Counted from the stretch's first letter, positions 20,644 through 30,207 are shown. The stretch is 64,000 bases of DNA from Bacteroidia bacterium (GCA_026391655.1 JAPLDR010000018.1:122285-186284); one strand, 5' to 3'. Notes: a model not told the origin generated them from the letters alone. Translations and numbers: made by a program.

Positions 20644-22362
20644 ATGAAGCGAATATTTCTGTATGTCATTATTTCTATTTTGACCCTTTATGGACATAGC
20701 CTGTATGGTAAAAATTACTTTATCGCGTCCAATGGTAGTAATATCAATAGCGGAACAATTAATTCGCCATTTTTGACGATTGCTTATGCAGTAAGCATTG
20801 CCAGCCCGGGCGATACAATTTTCATAAGGGGAGGCAACTACACTTTAACGGCCAGGATTGATTTATCAAAAAGTGGTAACGCTGCTTCCCGCATGATATT
20901 ATGGGCTTTTCCGGGCGAAAGACCGCTACTTGATTTCTCCGGTGAATCTTTTGGAATAGCAGGCATGAATCTTGCTTCAAACTATTGGTATATCAAGGGT
21001 ATAAGTATTAAAGGTGCTGGTGATAATGGTATGTTGGTCAGCAATAATGCCAACAACAATATTATTGAATTTTGCGAGTTTTACGAAAACCGTGATAGCG
21101 GGCTTCAGTTAAGTGGCGGTGCCAACAGCAACAAAATTATCAATTGCGATTCTTATTATAACGCCGATCCTACCGATTATGGCGATGCCGATGGTTTTGC
21201 CGTTAAAATGGATGTTGGCACTGGTAATTATTTCTTTGGCTGCCGCTCCTGGCTAAATGTAGATGACGGATGGGATGGCTATCTGCGTGGAGCCAACGAT
21301 GTAACCACAACCATTGAGAACTGCTGGACATGGAATAATGGCTATTTTAAAGATGGCACCGATGCCGGGGCTAATGCCAATGGAAACGGCTTTAAAATGG
21401 GCGGAAGCGACGATAAAACGCTGATGCATAATTTTATTCTATTAAACTGCTTATCGTTTAGTAATAAAGCTAAAGGATTCGATCAAAACAACAACAAAGG
21501 TTCCATAACTTTATATAATTGCACCGGACACAACAATACAGGCAACGATTTTTCCGTGTCCTCTGCGCTGAATTCCGGGAAAACGTGCACAATAAAAAAT
21601 TGTGTGGTATTGGGTAAATTTTCTTTGGGCTCTTTCGTCGTACAGCAAACCAATAGTTGGTTAAGTCCTTATACTGTAAATGCATCCGATTTTTTAAGTA
21701 TTATTCCTGCGGAAGTTATCGCTCCGCGCCAGGCTGATGGCAGCCTTCCGGTAATAACATACATGCATTTAGCTGGCGGCAGCGATCTTATTGATGCAGG
21801 CACTAATGTTGACCTCCCATATAACGGTTCAAAACCCGATCTAGGAGCATGGGAGACGGGTAATTATACTATAAATGTCACTGCCAGCGGTTCCGGTTAC
21901 ATCATTCTAAAGCCGGCCGGAGGTATCTATGCTCCAGGAACACAGGTTACAATTACCGCTATATCATTGTCTGGCAATAGTTTTTTTAACTGGTCCGGTA
22001 ATTTATCAGGTACACTACCATCTGTAACAGTTACAATAAACAGCAACTTTTCTGTTACTGCAAACTTTCAGGTTATAAATGATATAGCCGTAATCCAAAG
22101 CCCAAAAACCGGAGAGTTAACCTGTAATCCAACGATTATTGAAGGAAATACTACAATAAAACTCAAACTTGCGAAACCTGAACGAATGAATATATCGGTT
22201 TATAATGTATCGGGACAAAAAGTATTAGACTTTGGAGATAAACAATATTTTTCAGGGGAAAATATACAGGAACTCACAATGAATTCCTTAAAACCCGGTG
22301 CATTTATATTAATAGCCAGTTCGAAAACTACAAAGATGCAATGTAAACTGGTAAAGAAATAA
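20644..22362 (+). CDS. Pectate lyase family PL9-like, secreted by T9SS
   Basis: A 572-residue exported right-handed beta-helix protein. After the signal peptide it opens with the typical YFIASNGSNINSGT...SPFLTI pattern of extracellular lyases. The catalytic helix has NRDSGLQLSGG, NCDSYYNADP, DADGFAVKMD and GCRSWLNVDDGWDGY, which match the PL9 family (beta-eliminative cleavage of pectate or related uronans, Ca-dependent; known for the family). A bacterial-repeat domain (about residues 415-480, FFNWSGNLSG) follows, then a T9SS C-terminal domain (FGDKQYFSGENIQ to KMQCKLVKK). ATG 20644 is chosen over an in-frame TTG at 20623. A pectinolytic enzyme inside a glucan locus is unexpected; substrate within PL9 is not certain. 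Confidence 0.85.
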   Translation: MKRIFLYVIISILTLYGHSLYGKNYFIASNGSNINSGTINSPFLTIAYAVSIASPGDTIFIRGGNYTLTARIDLSKSGNAASRMILWAFPGERPLLDFSGESFGIAGMNLASNYWYIKGISIKGAGDNGMLVSNNANNNIIEFCEFYENRDSGLQLSGGANSNKIINCDSYYNADPTDYGDADGFAVKMDVGTGNYFFGCRSWLNVDDGWDGYLRGANDVTTTIENCWTWNNGYFKDGTDAGANANGNGFKMGGSDDKTLMHNFILLNCLSFSNKAKGFDQNNNKGSITLYNCTGHNNTGNDFSVSSALNSGKTCTIKNCVVLGKFSLGSFVVQQTNSWLSPYTVNASDFLSIIPAEVIAPRQADGSLPVITYMHLAGGSDLIDAGTNVDLPYNGSKPDLGAWETGNYTINVTASGSGYIILKPAGGIYAPGTQVTITAISLSGNSFFNWSGNLSGTLPSVTVTINSNFSVTANFQVINDIAVIQSPKTGELTCNPTIIEGNTTIKLKLAKPERMNISVYNVSGQKVLDFGDKQYFSGENIQELTMNSLKPGAFILIASSKTTKMQCKLVKK

Positions 22363-22577
22363 TGATATAACTGTTTTTCCTTGTTATCGGCGACAATTGA
22401 TCTTCACATAACCGAAGACCCTCTTTCCTCTACATGTTGCCGGAATCGACATGGCAGTTGTGTGTTGTTGTTTGCTTTGGCATCACCGGTTTTCACCCGC
22501 TGCAAATCGAATTTTTGTTAATCCGAAAATATTTGTTAATTTAGTAAAGTCATTTTACCTCTGAATTAAATAAATTG

Positions 22578-23591
22578 ATGAACAGTCAGGTCACCATAAA
22601 AGATATCGCCAAAGCCCTTGGTATTTCAGCGTCTACAGTTTCACGCGCCTTAAAAGATCATCCTGACATCAGCCGTGATACAAAAGATGCTGTTAACGAA
22701 CTTGCGAAAAAGCTTCATTATAAACCCAATGCTGTGGCGTTGTCGCTTAAAAACAGCAAAACCAATACAATCGGGGTGATTATACCGGAGCTTGTTCACT
22801 ATTTCTTCTCATCTGTAATTAGTGGAATTGAGGATGTTGCCTACGATGCCGGTTATAATGTTATGATCTGCCAATCGAATGAAAAATACGAAAGGGAAAT
22901 CATCAACGCTCAGGCATTACTCTCGAACCGCGTTGAAGGTGCTTTGATTTCAATTTCGAAACAAACCAAGGATTTTGCTCATTTACAAATGATTGAAGAA
23001 AGTGGAATCCCTGTGGTATTCTTCGACAGGGCTCCTGATGGTTTCGATTCTGATCGTGTTATTATTGATGACAAGAAAGCCGCTTATAACGCAGTATGTC
23101 ACCTGATTGAATCGGGATGCCATCGAATTGCACACCTAGCCGCACCTGATTCTCTTGCCATCGGAAGATATCGGCTTGAGGGATACAAGGAGGCACTTAA
23201 AGACCATGACATGCCCTATATTGAAGACTATGTGATTGTTGCTGATTCCTTTGATCTGTCTGCAATTGCTACCCGAAAACTAATGCAGCTTCCATCGCCT
23301 CCCGATGGAATATTTACTGTAAACGACCTTACTGCCGTTGGTGTAATGAAAACGTTGCAGAAAATGGGCATCACCGTTCCTGAAAAAGTGGCCATTATGG
23401 GTTTTTCGGCAGGGAGTTATTCCGATATTACCACTCCCACGCTTAGTTCCGTCGATCAGCATGGCTACGAGATGGGAGTAAAAGCCGCAACGATACTTTT
23501 AAAAAGAATTGAGACGCAAAGAACAGGTCGGGGTGAAACGTTTTATATCGATACGAATCTTGTAATACGTGAATCGACAAAAAAAATCTGA
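22578..23591 (+). CDS. LacI/GalR family transcriptional regulator
   Basis: A 337-residue cytoplasmic regulator. The N-terminal helix-turn-helix is VTIKDIAKALGISASTVSRALKD (residues about 5-27), with the hinge region near YKPNAVALSLK. The periplasmic-binding-protein-like effector domain follows (TIGVIIPELVHYFFSSVISG, IFTVNDLTAVGVMK, VAIMGFSAG). An in-frame TTG precedes the ATG by one codon. The gene lies between the two GCAAACGTTTGC palindromes and directly upstream of the MFS/pgmB/GH65/GH13 operon. It therefore likely controls maltose/maltodextrin uptake and susC. Family regulators can repress or activate; the position of the downstream palindrome about 80 bp upstream of a -33 box leans toward activation, but that is inference. 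Confidence 0.94.
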   Translation: MNSQVTIKDIAKALGISASTVSRALKDHPDISRDTKDAVNELAKKLHYKPNAVALSLKNSKTNTIGVIIPELVHYFFSSVISGIEDVAYDAGYNVMICQSNEKYEREIINAQALLSNRVEGALISISKQTKDFAHLQMIEESGIPVVFFDRAPDGFDSDRVIIDDKKAAYNAVCHLIESGCHRIAHLAAPDSLAIGRYRLEGYKEALKDHDMPYIEDYVIVADSFDLSAIATRKLMQLPSPPDGIFTVNDLTAVGVMKTLQKMGITVPEKVAIMGFSAGSYSDITTPTLSSVDQHGYEMGVKAATILLKRIETQRTGRGETFYIDTNLVIRESTKKI

Positions 23592-23607
23592 TAATTCGAA
23601 TGCGTTC

Positions 23608-23619
23608 GCAAACGTTTGC
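23608..23619. promoter_or_regulatory. LacI-family operator upstream of the MFS operon
   Basis: A second perfect GCAAACGTTTGC palindrome lies 16 bp after the regulator's stop codon and about 80 bp upstream of the best MFS promoter. It is identical to the site between susC and the PL9 gene. Confidence 0.82.
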
Positions 23620-23674
23620 ATAAAGGGTTTTAACATTTCGCGATATATTATTTTGATTTAAAAGCGTTTAGCTA

Positions 23675-23705
23675 TTGTTTTTGTATTTTTTCCGAACTAT
23701 ATTTG
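23675..23705 (+). promoter_or_regulatory. Bacteroidota-type promoter of the MFS-pgmB-GH65-GH13 operon
   Basis: TTG at 23675-23677, a 20-bp spacer and TATATTTG at 23698-23705 match the Bacteroidota -33/-7 consensus (TTG, TAnnTTTG). The predicted start near 23712 leaves a leader of about 190 nt before the MFS ATG. Confidence 0.65.
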
Positions 23706-23740
23706 TCGCCGAATATCAGTTGTCCTTCCCCAAAACGAAT

Positions 23741-23772
23741 CGTAATCCTTTTCAGGACTACGATCTTTTTTT
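23741..23772 (+). terminator. Terminator-like hairpin in the MFS operon leader
   Basis: CGTAATCC (23741-23748) pairs with GGACTACG (23755-23762), with one mismatch and a 6-nt loop, and is followed within 3 nt by seven T residues (23766-23772). It lies between the predicted promoter and the MFS ATG. It could attenuate the operon or end a short transcript of about 60 nt. Confidence 0.6.
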
Positions 23773-23900
23773 GTTCCATATTTTGGTACTGTACACTGCT
23801 GAATTTTTGTTCGGATGTGTTTCGCTTGTGATATTGATTTTGCATATAAGTTTTATCATCCAGTTTCTGAGTCGAGTCTGATTTGTAATACAATTAAATT

Positions 23901-25226
23901 ATGGCAAAAAAACCGCGTCTCTCTTTTTGGTCTGTCTGGAACATGAGCTTTGGCTTCATGGGTGTTCAGATCGGCTATTCGCTGCAAAATGGCAATACAA
24001 GCCGGATCTTGTCTGCTTTAGGAGCAGATGTACATCATTTGAGTTATTTTTGGCTTGCTGCTCCACTTGCCGGATTGATTGTGCAACCAATAATCGGACT
24101 TTTTAGTGACAGTACCTGGACACGACTTGGACGAAGGATACCCTACATTCTTCTCGGGGCGATAATTTCAGCCTTGGCAATGTTTTTTATGCCTAATTCT
24201 GAATTCTTCGCTTATTTATTGCCGCCCCTGTTTTTTGGGGCATTTATGCTCCTTTTTATGGATACTTCTTTTAATATTACCATGCAGCCTTTCAGAGCGT
24301 TAGTAGGCGATATGGTGTCTGAGGAGCAGCGAAATCTGGGATATTCCGTACAAAGTTTTCTGATCAATGCCGGAGCTGTAGTAGGTTCAATACTTCCTTT
24401 CGTTTTAACGTGGATCGGAGTTTCGAATATCCCTGCTGCAGGCGAAAAAGTTGCCCCTACTGTTATCTGGGCTTTCTATTTGGGAGGTGGTGCACTTTTA
24501 CTTTCGGTATTATGGACCAGTTTCAGGACAAAAGAATATCCACCTGAAGAATATCGGATATATAATGAAAGCAAAGATCCCAGGACAGAAAAGAGCTCCT
24601 TTCTTGCATTACTTAGAGAAATTCCTGTTACTATGTGGAGATTGGCCATCGTCCAGTTTTTCTCATGGTTTGCCCTTTTTATGATGTGGGTTTATACTAC
24701 ACCCGGAGTTGCTCAAAATGTCTGGAACACAGTTTCAGGCGATTCAATTTCAGCAGGTTATAACGAAGCCGGAAACTGGGTTGGAGTAATCTTTGCAGGT
24801 TATAGCGTATTTGGAGCTCTCTTCTCGTTGGTAATGGCGCGACTAGCCACCAAATTAGGACGTAAAACTGTCTATATGTTGTCTTTACTGGCCGGAGGAG
24901 TTGGTTTAATTTCAATGGTTTTTATTCATAATCAATACGGACTAATCTTCTCCATGGTTGGTGTGGGTATTGCCTGGGCTGCTATTCTCGCGATGCCTTA
25001 CACAATTCTTTCGGCAGCATTGCCGGCTGACAAAATGGGAGTTTATATGGGAATTTTTAATGCAACCATTACTATTCCACAGATTGCTGCCGGATTATTG
25101 GGAAGTGTTGTTTTGACTTTGGTGGGCGGACAAGCAATTCTTATGCTTGGTGTGGCCGGATTATCGATGGTTGTAGCAGGAGTTTCAGTTGTTTTCGTTA
25201 AAGAATTTGTCATCGCTAAAGAGTAA
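23901..25226 (+). CDS. MFS sugar transporter, SLC45/maltose type
   Basis: A 441-residue inner-membrane carrier with twelve predicted helices. The N-terminus (FWSVWNMSFGFMGVQIGYSL, then LQNGNTSRI) and the loop after helix 2 (GLFSDSTWTRLGRRIPY) are typical of the MFS branch that includes SLC45 and Bacteroidota maltose transporters. A second charged loop, LATKLGRKTVY, sits between helices 8 and 9. It probably carries maltose or short maltodextrins from periplasm to cytoplasm, where the GH65 phosphorylase acts. pgmB starts 3 bp after its stop, so the genes are one operon. It is preceded by a LacI operator, a promoter and a leader hairpin. Confidence 0.93.
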   Translation: MAKKPRLSFWSVWNMSFGFMGVQIGYSLQNGNTSRILSALGADVHHLSYFWLAAPLAGLIVQPIIGLFSDSTWTRLGRRIPYILLGAIISALAMFFMPNSEFFAYLLPPLFFGAFMLLFMDTSFNITMQPFRALVGDMVSEEQRNLGYSVQSFLINAGAVVGSILPFVLTWIGVSNIPAAGEKVAPTVIWAFYLGGGALLLSVLWTSFRTKEYPPEEYRIYNESKDPRTEKSSFLALLREIPVTMWRLAIVQFFSWFALFMMWVYTTPGVAQNVWNTVSGDSISAGYNEAGNWVGVIFAGYSVFGALFSLVMARLATKLGRKTVYMLSLLAGGVGLISMVFIHNQYGLIFSMVGVGIAWAAILAMPYTILSAALPADKMGVYMGIFNATITIPQIAAGLLGSVVLTLVGGQAILMLGVAGLSMVVAGVSVVFVKEFVIAKE

Positions 25227-25229
25227 GTT

Positions 25230-25883
25230 TTGAAAATTAAAGCCTGTTTATTTGATCTTGACGGAGTAGTGGTTGACACAGCCAGGTACCATTATATGGC
25301 CTGGAAAAAAATTGCCTCCGACCTCAGCTTCGATTTTTCAGAACATGATAATGAACGGCTTAAAGGAATCAGCCGCATGGAATCGCTTGATATTCTGCTC
25401 GAAATTGGCAAAATAAAAGTAGATCTCCATACAAAGGAGGAATTGGCTGCCACAAAAAACAGCCTGTACATTTCGTACATTCAGAAGATGACTCCCGATG
25501 AGATTCTCCCCGGAGTAATCAGATTCTTAGATGAATTGCATAATGGAGGCATACTGGTTGCCCTGGGATCGGCAAGTAAGAACGCGATGTCGATTCTTGA
25601 TAAAATCAACATTGCACAAAAATTTGATGCGGTGATTGATGGAAATAAAGTATCCAAAGCGAAACCTAATCCTGAGGTATTTTTGAAGGGGGCAGCCGAA
25701 TTAGGTATTGAACCCAATGATTGTCTGGTATTTGAGGACGCTCAGGCAGGGATCGATGCCGCCCGGAACGGAGGGATGCACATCATAGGTATTGGTCAGC
25801 CTGAAAACCTGAAAAATGCCGATTTTGTTATCCCGGGATTTGAAACAATGAGACTGGATCAATTAATATCATGGTATTCATGA
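25230..25883 (+). CDS. pgmB: Beta-phosphoglucomutase
   Basis: A 217-residue HAD-superfamily enzyme that converts beta-glucose-1-phosphate, the product of an inverting GH65 phosphorylase, to glucose-6-phosphate. The nucleophile motif is FDLDGVVVD (Asp8 and Asp10). The cap region has GISRMESLD, followed by LGSASKNA (motif II), the Lys region KAKPNPEVFLKG and EDAQAGIDAA (motif IV). The start codon is TTG at 25230, 3 bp after the MFS stop; homology requires it because the catalytic motif begins at residue 6. Its place between transporter and GH65 gene is the classic phosphorolytic maltose module. Confidence 0.95.
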   Translation: MKIKACLFDLDGVVVDTARYHYMAWKKIASDLSFDFSEHDNERLKGISRMESLDILLEIGKIKVDLHTKEELAATKNSLYISYIQKMTPDEILPGVIRFLDELHNGGILVALGSASKNAMSILDKINIAQKFDAVIDGNKVSKAKPNPEVFLKGAAELGIEPNDCLVFEDAQAGIDAARNGGMHIIGIGQPENLKNADFVIPGFETMRLDQLISWYS

Positions 25884-25976
25884 TTCAGAGGCGCAATGTG
25901 TGCGTAGGGATGGCATGAGTCCGGATTGTTTGACTGGACGGTATGCGTCTGTAATTGAAGATCATGGTACTCATGA
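25868..25976. repeat. 16-bp direct repeat around the end of pgmB
   Basis: ATCATGGTATTCATGA (25868-25883), which includes the pgmB stop codon, recurs with one mismatch as ATCATGGTACTCATGA (25961-25976), 93 bp on, in the gap before the GH65 gene. Flanking AATT is also shared. It may mark a small past duplication. Confidence 0.5.
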
Positions 25977-26010
25977 GATGTAATTTAATAGTCAATATAA
26001 GGACAGTAAA

Positions 26011-28341
26011 ATGAAAGATTATATCATACATGACGGATGGAAAATTATTGAAAATAAGTTTCATCCCGAATACAATAAAATCACCGAGAGCCTGATGAGT
26101 CTTGGAAACGGACGAATAGGTCATCGGGCCAATTTCGAAGAAAAGTTCACGGGTGAAACGCTTCAGGGAAATTATATTGCAGGGGTTTACTATCCCGATA
26201 AAACTCGTGTCGGATGGTGGAAAAACGGCTATCCCGAGTATTTTGCAAAAGTACTCAACGCTGCAAACTGGATTGGAATTGATGTAAAAATAGGCAACGA
26301 AACTCTCGATCTGAATACGGCTAAAGTTTTGGATTTCAATCGGGAGCTGAATATGAAAGAGGGTCATCTTGATCGTGAATTTATTGCCGAACTGCAATCT
26401 GGCAAACAGATAAAGGTTGTCACCCGCCGTTTTTTAAGTATAGTCGATTCCGAAATCGGCGCCATCAGATATACTGTTACGGCCCTGAATTTTTCCGATA
26501 AACTCACCTTGACACCCTACCTTGATTTTGATATCCGGAATGAAGACGCCAATTACGACGAAAAATTTTGGGACGAAGTTGAGGTTGATGTAAAACTTGG
26601 TGAAGGGTATATCTCTGCAGAGGTGCGAAAAACACTCTTTCATGTCTGTACCGGAATGAAAATCAACATTCTGCGAAACGGTAAAAAAAGCGTTTTTTCG
26701 GCAGATGTAGAAAACCGGACTAAATTTATCGCGAACATTATTCCGTTAAACATTAAAGATGGAGAATCAATCACGATTGAAAAATACGGTATTAACGTCT
26801 CCTCCGAAAATTTCCCTAAAGAGAAGCTGATGAAAACCGCGGTCAAACATTTAAACTCCGCATTTCAAAAAGGTTTCGATCAGCTTGAACTGGAACATAC
26901 TCGCGCCTGGCTCGAAAAATGGAAAACCAGTGATATTAATATAGAAGGAGATGTAGCTGCCCAGCAAGGAATTCGATTTAATATTTTTCAGTTACAGCAA
27001 ACCTACACAGGCGAAGATCAACGATTAAATATTGGTCCCAAGGGATTTACAGGTGAAAAATACGGTGGTTCAACTTATTGGGATACAGAGGCATTCTGCC
27101 TTCCGTTTTACCTGGCAACAGCCCCGATACAAGTTGCGCGTAATTTACTAATATACAGACATAAACATCTGTTAAAAGCAATCGAAAACGGAACGATACT
27201 TGGTTTTAATAAGGGTGCTGCACTCTTTCCGATGGTCACGATAAACGGCGAAGAGTGCCACAACGAGTGGGAAATCACTTTTGAGGAGATCCATCGCAAT
27301 GGTGCTATTGCTTTTGCAATTTTCGATTACATCCGCTACACGGACGATAAGGAATACCTGGCTTCCTATGGATTTGAGGTGCTTCTTGCCATCTCACGAT
27401 TCTGGGCACAACGCGTTAACTGGTCAGAGGAACGGCAAAAATTTGTTATACTTGGAGTTACGGGGCCCAATGAATATGAAAACAATGTCAGCAACAACTT
27501 TCACACCAATCGCATCGCCCGGTGGACACTCAATTATACCCTCAAAGTAATTGGATATCTTAAAGAAAAACACCTGTTGCAATACGGTAAGCTGCAGGAG
27601 ATATGGGCTTTTAATGAAGAGGCTGAAACCGCTAACTGGCTCAATATCATTCAAAATATATACCTTCCTTTCGATGCAAAACGGAATATATTTCTGCAAC
27701 AGGATGGATTCCTTGATAAAGATTTAACGATAGCTTCCAAAATTCCGGACGCAGAACGACCCATCAACCAGCATTGGTCGTGGGATCGGATATTGCGCTC
27801 ACCTTATATTAAACAAGCTGATACACTTCAAAGTATGTTTCTTTTTGAAGATGACTACGATAAAGAAACCATTAAACGGCATTTCGATTTTTATGAACCG
27901 CTGACTGTCCATGAGTCTTCATTATCACCATGCATTCATACAATTCTGGCCAGTGCAATCGGCTACAAGAAAAAAGCATATGAAATGTATCTCCGGACAG
28001 CACGACTTGATCTCGATGATTATAATAACGACACATCCGACGGATGTCATATCACCTCAATGGGAGGAACATGGATGGCATTTGTGAAAGGGTTTGGCGG
28101 AATGAGGATCAGAAATGGAAGACTATCTTTCGCACCATTTATTCCTGAAAAATGGACCTCTTATTCGTTTCGGATCAATTTTAGAAACACTATTCTGGAA
28201 ATAAAAGTCAATAAAGAGACCGTTTGTATCGAAAACCTTTCCGATACGGAGCTGACTTTAACGCTTTATGATCAGAAACAATTTATCGGTAGATACAAAA
28301 AAACAGACGTTCAACTTAAACACGATCACAATGAAAATTAG
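26011..28341 (+). CDS. GH65 family disaccharide phosphorylase (maltose phosphorylase type)
   Basis: A 776-residue cytoplasmic enzyme that splits an alpha-glucosyl disaccharide with phosphate to glucose and beta-glucose-1-phosphate. The N-terminal beta-sandwich has SLGNGRIGHRANFEE. The (alpha/alpha)6 barrel has GGSTYWDTEAFCLP and the acid/base motif CHNEWEITFEEIHRNG (residues 416-431), followed by VTGPNEYENNVSNN. The C-terminal sheet begins near SDGCHITSMGGTWMAFVKGFGG. Length is typical of GH65. Maltose is the likeliest substrate given the starch locus, MFS carrier and pgmB, but kojibiose, nigerose or trehalose specificity cannot be excluded from sequence reading. The downstream GH13 gene overlaps its end by 11 bp. 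Confidence 0.93.
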   Translation: MKDYIIHDGWKIIENKFHPEYNKITESLMSLGNGRIGHRANFEEKFTGETLQGNYIAGVYYPDKTRVGWWKNGYPEYFAKVLNAANWIGIDVKIGNETLDLNTAKVLDFNRELNMKEGHLDREFIAELQSGKQIKVVTRRFLSIVDSEIGAIRYTVTALNFSDKLTLTPYLDFDIRNEDANYDEKFWDEVEVDVKLGEGYISAEVRKTLFHVCTGMKINILRNGKKSVFSADVENRTKFIANIIPLNIKDGESITIEKYGINVSSENFPKEKLMKTAVKHLNSAFQKGFDQLELEHTRAWLEKWKTSDINIEGDVAAQQGIRFNIFQLQQTYTGEDQRLNIGPKGFTGEKYGGSTYWDTEAFCLPFYLATAPIQVARNLLIYRHKHLLKAIENGTILGFNKGAALFPMVTINGEECHNEWEITFEEIHRNGAIAFAIFDYIRYTDDKEYLASYGFEVLLAISRFWAQRVNWSEERQKFVILGVTGPNEYENNVSNNFHTNRIARWTLNYTLKVIGYLKEKHLLQYGKLQEIWAFNEEAETANWLNIIQNIYLPFDAKRNIFLQQDGFLDKDLTIASKIPDAERPINQHWSWDRILRSPYIKQADTLQSMFLFEDDYDKETIKRHFDFYEPLTVHESSLSPCIHTILASAIGYKKKAYEMYLRTARLDLDDYNNDTSDGCHITSMGGTWMAFVKGFGGMRIRNGRLSFAPFIPEKWTSYSFRINFRNTILEIKVNKETVCIENLSDTELTLTLYDQKQFIGRYKKTDVQLKHDHNEN

Positions 28342-30190
28342 ACAATTAACAATCAATACAATCGCTTTATTCGCAATTGTATTGCTTAACGTGATTCCGA
28401 TTTATGCTGCCAACCAACCAACGCTCAACAGGGTCGAGCCACCCTTCTGGTGGACAGGATTTAAAAATCCGTCGCTGCAATTGATGGTTTACGGAGAACG
28501 TATATCGGAAACCAAACCTGAAATCAATTACGAAGGTGTGGAACTGGTCGCTTCTTCTTCTGTCGGGAACCCTAATTATCTTTTTCTCGATCTGCGTTTA
28601 TCCTCAAATGTAAAACCGGGTAAGTTTGAAATCTCTTTTAAACAGAACGGCAAAACTATTGTGGCGTCAACCTACGAGTTAAAAGCACGCGAAAAAGGTT
28701 CGTCTCAGCGGGTCGGATTCAACACTTCTGATGTTATGTATCTGATTATGCCAGACCGATTTGCAAATGGAGATCCTTCGAACGACTCAAAAGCCGATCA
28801 GCTTGAAAAAGCAAACAGAACAGACCCGGATGGAAGGCATGGCGGAGATCTTAAAGGAATCCAGGATCATCTCGACTATATCAAGGAAAACGGTTATACG
28901 GCTATCTGGGTAAATCCGGTACTCGAAAACAATATGCCCCGCGTGTCATACCATGGTTATTCGACCACCGATTTTTACAAAGTAGACAGCCGTCTTGGGA
29001 CAAATGCCGACTATCAGCAACTTAGCGCTGAAGCAAAAAAGAAAGGGATTAAGATGGTAATGGATATGATTTTTAACCATTGTGGCCTAAGTCACTGGTG
29101 GATGAAAGACATGCCGATGAAAGACTGGATAAACGAATATCCCAACTTTAAAATCACCAATCACAAAAAAACGACAGTCCAGGATCCTTATGCATCAGGA
29201 GTTGATGCCAAGGAATTTACCGATGGATGGTTCGTACCAAGTATGCCCGATCTGAACCAACGTAATCCATATTTAGCCAATTATTTGATCCAGAATTCAA
29301 TCTGGTGGATTGAGTACGTTGGCCTCGACGGTATTCGGATGGATACCTATCCTTACCCCGACAAACAGATGATGTCCAACTGGACATGTAAAGTATTGGA
29401 CGAGTATCCGAATTTTAATATTGTCGGTGAAGAATGGAACACTAACCCTGCGGCTGTTGCATTCTGGCAGAAAGGGAAGATTAATCCTAACGGATATGTT
29501 TCCTACCTTCCAAGCCTCATGGATTTCCCTACACAGAATGCCATCGTCCAATCAATGACTGATAATTGGGGATTGAATCATCTTTACGAAACATTGGCGC
29601 TTGATTACTTGTACCCAAAAGCCGACAATCTTGTCATTTTTGCCGAAAATCATGATACTGAACGTTTTTTCACCACAATCGGCGAAGATATTTCCAAATA
29701 TAAAACGGCGATGACCTTCCTGATGACTACACGTGGAATACCACAGGTTTACTACGGTGGCGAAATATTGATGACAGGATTTAAACGCGATGGAGATGGC
29801 AAAATGAGAAAAGATTTTCCGGGCGGATGGCCGGGTGATCAGATCAACGGTTTTAAAGGAGATGGTCTGACTGCAACACAGGTTGATGTACAACAATTCA
29901 TGAAAAAGCTGGTCAACTGGAGAAAAGGGAAAGACCTTATTCATAATGGTTTGCTTAAACACTATTATCCTATGGATAATTTCTATATCTATTTCAGATA
30001 TAACGCTAAAGAAACAGTGATGGTAATCCTCAACAAGAATTCTGAAAGCAAAACACTTAATACCAATAGATTTGCGGAATCACTTAAAGGATTCACATCT
30101 GCGAAAGAAGTTATGTCGGGCAATACAGTAAATGATTTGAATAACATCATTGTTCCTGCGAAAACATCAATGATTCTGGAACTGAAGTAA
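28331..30190 (+). CDS. Periplasmic GH13 neopullulanase/cyclomaltodextrinase (SusA-like)
   Basis: A 619-residue exported enzyme that cuts maltodextrins to maltose and other short sugars. After the signal peptide (LFAIVLLNVIPIYA) is a cyclomaltodextrinase N-terminal domain (EPPFWWTGFKNPSLQLMVYG). The GH13 barrel has YLIMPDRFANGDPSND, DMIFNHCG (region I), GLDGIRMDTYPYP with the nucleophile (region II), NIVGEEWNTN with the acid Glu (region III) and FAENHDTERF (region IV). A C-terminal beta-domain follows. ATG 28331 lies inside the last codons of the GH65 gene, indicating tight coupling. There is no T9SS domain, so it stays in the periplasm. It feeds the MFS carrier and GH65. Confidence 0.94.
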   Translation: MKIRQLTINTIALFAIVLLNVIPIYAANQPTLNRVEPPFWWTGFKNPSLQLMVYGERISETKPEINYEGVELVASSSVGNPNYLFLDLRLSSNVKPGKFEISFKQNGKTIVASTYELKAREKGSSQRVGFNTSDVMYLIMPDRFANGDPSNDSKADQLEKANRTDPDGRHGGDLKGIQDHLDYIKENGYTAIWVNPVLENNMPRVSYHGYSTTDFYKVDSRLGTNADYQQLSAEAKKKGIKMVMDMIFNHCGLSHWWMKDMPMKDWINEYPNFKITNHKKTTVQDPYASGVDAKEFTDGWFVPSMPDLNQRNPYLANYLIQNSIWWIEYVGLDGIRMDTYPYPDKQMMSNWTCKVLDEYPNFNIVGEEWNTNPAAVAFWQKGKINPNGYVSYLPSLMDFPTQNAIVQSMTDNWGLNHLYETLALDYLYPKADNLVIFAENHDTERFFTTIGEDISKYKTAMTFLMTTRGIPQVYYGGEILMTGFKRDGDGKMRKDFPGGWPGDQINGFKGDGLTATQVDVQQFMKKLVNWRKGKDLIHNGLLKHYYPMDNFYIYFRYNAKETVMVILNKNSESKTLNTNRFAESLKGFTSAKEVMSGNTVNDLNNIIVPAKTSMILELK

Positions 30191-30207
30191 AATGCAAGAC
30201 AATTGAT

